Assembly (NCBI RefSeq): GCF_034274695.1
Contig: NZ_CP128362.1
Coordinates: forward strand, 8,186,501-8,250,500
From: Chitinophaga sp. LS1
GTDB lineage: Bacteria > Bacteroidota > Bacteroidia > Chitinophagales > Chitinophagaceae
DNA length: 64,000 nt
Reading direction: 5' to 3'
Shown here in pieces: positions 62,210-64,000 of this stretch. The position numbers and the translations under genes were made by a program. Within the stretch, counting starts at the first letter, position 1. The number at the start of each line of letters is the position of its first letter. The notes under the pieces are model-generated. The model searched no databases, was not told the origin of the DNA, and saw nothing but the letters and a program-made list of their open reading frames with translations.

Positions 62210-63481
62210 TTAAGGGGTATAATTGATCACCAGCAGGTTGTTCTGCTTCAGATCCGTTTTTATGCGCACGTATTTCCTGATCTTACCTGCGGTGATCTTC
62301 ATCACAGCTGTATTGGGAGGAATACTCCCCAAATTGTCTGCCAGTAATATCATCCGGTTCTCGCCGGGTTGGAGTGTAACTGATAATTTTTGTCTGCGTT
62401 TTAATACGGGGAACCCACTGACTATAAATTTATCATTCAGGCGAATGGAAATGCTGTCACCATCTTCGGCGGCATCATCCCACAATTCCAGTTCTACATC
62501 ACCGGTGTTCACCGTGATCTGGTCCAGCAGGTTGTTACGCCTTTCCGTCACCCTGTTATCTACTGTGGGTAAGGGTTGCTGCGGCTTAGGTTTCCTGTAT
62601 ACCTGTGCTACCAGGAAGGTAGAATAGTAATTGGATTTGTCATGAAAATCATAAATAGCATCCACACTATCCGTCTTGATCCTGAAGGAACCTGTGTTTG
62701 GGGGGAGTCTGCCGAAATTGTCTGCAAAGAATCCCAATATGTTCATACCTGTATCAAGCTTTACCTGGAAGAGGGAGCCCCCGGGACTTACATACTGCTG
62801 GTTCAGCAATGTTTTACCATTGTGTGTAAAGGTCACGGTATCTTTGTCATCTACATCTTCGTCCCTGATAAAGACGGGGATGATGGAATCGTACACGGTC
62901 ACTTTATCATATACGCCGAAATAAATGGTATCGCCTTCGGGATGAATCATGCGGTTGGTATCCGGACTTTTCCAGGGGATGTTATCTTTCTTTTTTAATA
63001 AGATTGGTTTCTTCGATAGCAGTTCCCGCAGGTAATCCTTCATCATGCCATAGATTTCATCGTCATGATAAAACCCCTGCATATACAACTCGAAAGAGTT
63101 GATCCACATGCGTTCAATAGAAATGCCATTGGGTTTAAAATCCAGTGTACCATTGAGGTACAGCATCCAGGCGCCGATTTTGAATGGCGTTTCAGAGAAG
63201 GGGTATTTATTTCTGCCAATGCCGAGTTCGTGGTCGTTCTTTTTACATAACAACACTTCGTAGGAACCGGAAAAGGAGCCGTAATCAATTTTGAGGAGGG
63301 CCGGATACAGCATTTTGTTGGAAGGTTCGCTGATCTGCCATTCCATGCTGATAGTTTTGGAGCTGCCAGTGGGGGTGTAATCCATATGCCAGGTACCGGT
63401 CCATTTATCACCCTGGCCTACTGCCTGAAGTGAGTAAAGAATGAATATCCATATGCATATAGGTGCCCTGAATTTGTACAT
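62210..63481 (-). CDS. Exported protein of unknown function (423 aa)
   Basis: A signal peptide is visible (MYKFRAPICIWIFILYSLQAVGQG). The mature part begins KWTGTWHMDYTPTG and looks like a beta-rich domain (LLKIDYGSFSGSYEVLLC, LYLNGTLDFKPNGISIERMW). Two similar segments follow (residues ~205-270 and ~330-400). Each has 'DGDSISIRLNDKFIVSG / DKDTVTFTHNGKTLLNQQ' and 'LQPGENRMILLADNLGSIPP / LDTGMNILGFFADNFGRLPP'. This internal repeat suggests a duplicated Ig-like or carbohydrate-associated domain. No catalytic motif was recognised. It starts 1 nt after the ribD stop, although it is unrelated to riboflavin synthesis. Confidence 0.72.
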   Translation of the reverse strand: MYKFRAPICIWIFILYSLQAVGQGDKWTGTWHMDYTPTGSSKTISMEWQISEPSNKMLYPALLKIDYGSFSGSYEVLLCKKNDHELGIGRNKYPFSETPFKIGAWMLYLNGTLDFKPNGISIERMWINSFELYMQGFYHDDEIYGMMKDYLRELLSKKPILLKKKDNIPWKSPDTNRMIHPEGDTIYFGVYDKVTVYDSIIPVFIRDEDVDDKDTVTFTHNGKTLLNQQYVSPGGSLFQVKLDTGMNILGFFADNFGRLPPNTGSFRIKTDSVDAIYDFHDKSNYYSTFLVAQVYRKPKPQQPLPTVDNRVTERRNNLLDQITVNTGDVELELWDDAAEDGDSISIRLNDKFIVSGFPVLKRRQKLSVTLQPGENRMILLADNLGSIPPNTAVMKITAGKIRKYVRIKTDLKQNNLLVINYTP

Positions 63482-63482
63482 G

Positions 63483-64000
63483 TTATTGTTCCCTGTGGTA
63501 AATAAAAATATGATCGCCCAGTAGCGGGGTTTCAGAAGTTAGCTTTGCATGCTTTAACAGCGGTGCCGGAAGTCCTGCTGGCAATGTGATGGATCCTCTG
63601 ATTATCCTTGCCTCATCCCACAATCCGGCTTCGATAAAGCTATTCAGAGTGGCGGCGCCGCCTTCTACCAGAACACTGAGCACCCGGCGCTCGTGCAGTT
63701 CGTGCATCAGCTGTGGGAGGCTGTCGCCGCTGAAGGCGACGGTCTCCTGACTACCATCGTTCAATTGATCAGCTTCAGGTAACCTGTGGTTTTGACTATC
63801 TCCGCTGAAAAAGAAAGTTTCCTGACTACCATCGCACAGATGATGAGTATTAGGTACCCTGTGGTGGGGGTCTATCACAATGCGCAAAGGATCATTGCCT
63901 GTCCAGAAACGGTTATTGAGCCGGGGATTATCCATTACGGCAGTACGGCTGCCGACCAGAATACCTGCCTCCTCACTCCGCCAGCGGTGTACCAGTCTGT
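63483..64000 (-). CDS. ribD: Riboflavin biosynthesis protein RibD, C-terminal part (cut by window edge)
   Basis: The frame is open to base 64000 and continues outside the window, so the N-terminal deaminase domain is not visible. The visible part starts RLVHRWRSEEAGILVGSRTA and goes on VMDNPRLNNR, PLRIVIDPHHRVP, then LSVLVEGGAATLNSFIEAGL and WDEARIIRGSITLPAGLPAP. This is the RibD reductase domain, which uses NADPH to reduce the ribose of the pyrimidine intermediate in riboflavin synthesis. The strand after 'IVIDP' is duplicated: 25 residues (HRVPNTHHLCDGSQETFFF and so on) occur twice in tandem at 63863-63789 and 63788-63714, so this copy is longer than usual. It is followed 1 nt later by an exported unknown gene. 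Confidence 0.9.
   Translation of the reverse strand, partial: RLVHRWRSEEAGILVGSRTAVMDNPRLNNRFWTGNDPLRIVIDPHHRVPNTHHLCDGSQETFFFSGDSQNHRLPEADQLNDGSQETVAFSGDSLPQLMHELHERRVLSVLVEGGAATLNSFIEAGLWDEARIIRGSITLPAGLPAPLLKHAKLTSETPLLGDHIFIYHREQ
63714..63863 (-). repeat. 75-bp in-frame tandem duplication inside ribD
   Basis: Two 25-codon units, 63863-63789 and 63788-63714, encode HRVPN...DGSQETFFFSGDSQN and HRLPE...DGSQETVAFSGDSLP. The DGSQET and SGDS blocks are identical at protein level, and the core 'CTGACTACCATCG' is identical at DNA level on the plus strand. Confidence 0.85.

Overview
The window looks like a chromosomal segment of a Bacteroidota bacterium of the Chitinophaga type. This rests on SusC/SusD/SusE genes, type IX secretion (T9SS) type A and type B sorting domains, PorP/SprF, TAnnTTTG-type promoter motifs instead of Shine-Dalgarno-led genes, and moderate GC content. 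I see no tRNA, rRNA, CRISPR array, intact insertion sequence or integrase. The genus is an inference from gene content.

Layout. (1) 1-12281, minus: a tight five-gene operon for an exported system, made of a beta-barrel-like protein, two small exported proteins, a 2211-residue PA14/DUF5977 surface protein, and the start of a probable RHS/YD-repeat protein cut by the window edge. A good TTTG-N18-TAATTTTG promoter precedes it. (2) 12755-13123, plus: an orphan T9SS sorting-domain protein. (3) 13185-23065, minus: an unusual operon of Gfo/Idh/MocA oxidoreductase, phage-tail-collar protein, leaderless periplasmic-binding-protein homologue, 2021-residue type B T9SS adhesin and PorP/SprF. (4) 23269-36465, minus: an alpha-glucan utilisation locus (LacI regulator, SusC, SusD, SusE, GH13 amylase, beta-phosphoglucomutase, GH65 phosphorylase, MFS sugar transporter) with overlapping palindromes upstream of susC. 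(5) 36678-42073, plus: a TerY-type signalling operon with a broken terD remnant, three vWA proteins, a PP2C phosphatase and a protein kinase with a zinc ribbon. (6) 42120-46659, minus: an exported lipoprotein/TPR-like pair and two small genes. (7) 46784-51634, plus: DUF2339, DUF3999 and DUF2130 genes. (8) 51635-52387: a gene-free stretch with 32-nt direct repeats. (9) 52388-55446, minus: apbE, glutaryl-CoA dehydrogenase-like gene, pyrF. (10) 55447-55897: 11-nt tandem repeats and a 26-bp hairpin. (11) 55898-58136, plus: a sugar isomerase-like and Gfo/Idh pair. (12) 58319-64000: mrp, a CarboxypepD_reg-like exported protein, 3-hydroxyacyl-CoA dehydrogenase, and a ribD/unknown/yigZ operon cut by the right edge.

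How the parts work together. The Sus locus would bind and cut starch-like glucans at the surface or in the periplasm. It would import maltose through the MFS carrier and split it by phosphorolysis (GH65) to glucose and beta-glucose-1-phosphate, which PgmB turns into glucose-6-phosphate. The Ter-type cluster is a cytoplasmic phosphorylation switch (kinase, phosphatase, vWA scaffolds) whose TerD effector gene is damaged here. The adhesin and PorP/SprF genes fit the known pairing of type B T9SS cargo with a dedicated SprF-like protein.

Most promising leads: the five-gene collar/PBP/adhesin operon, the PA14/RHS operon, the internally deleted terD, a 25-residue tandem duplication inside RibD, and the repeat and hairpin elements in the two large intergenic gaps. 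All calls come from reading the sequence. No database search was run.
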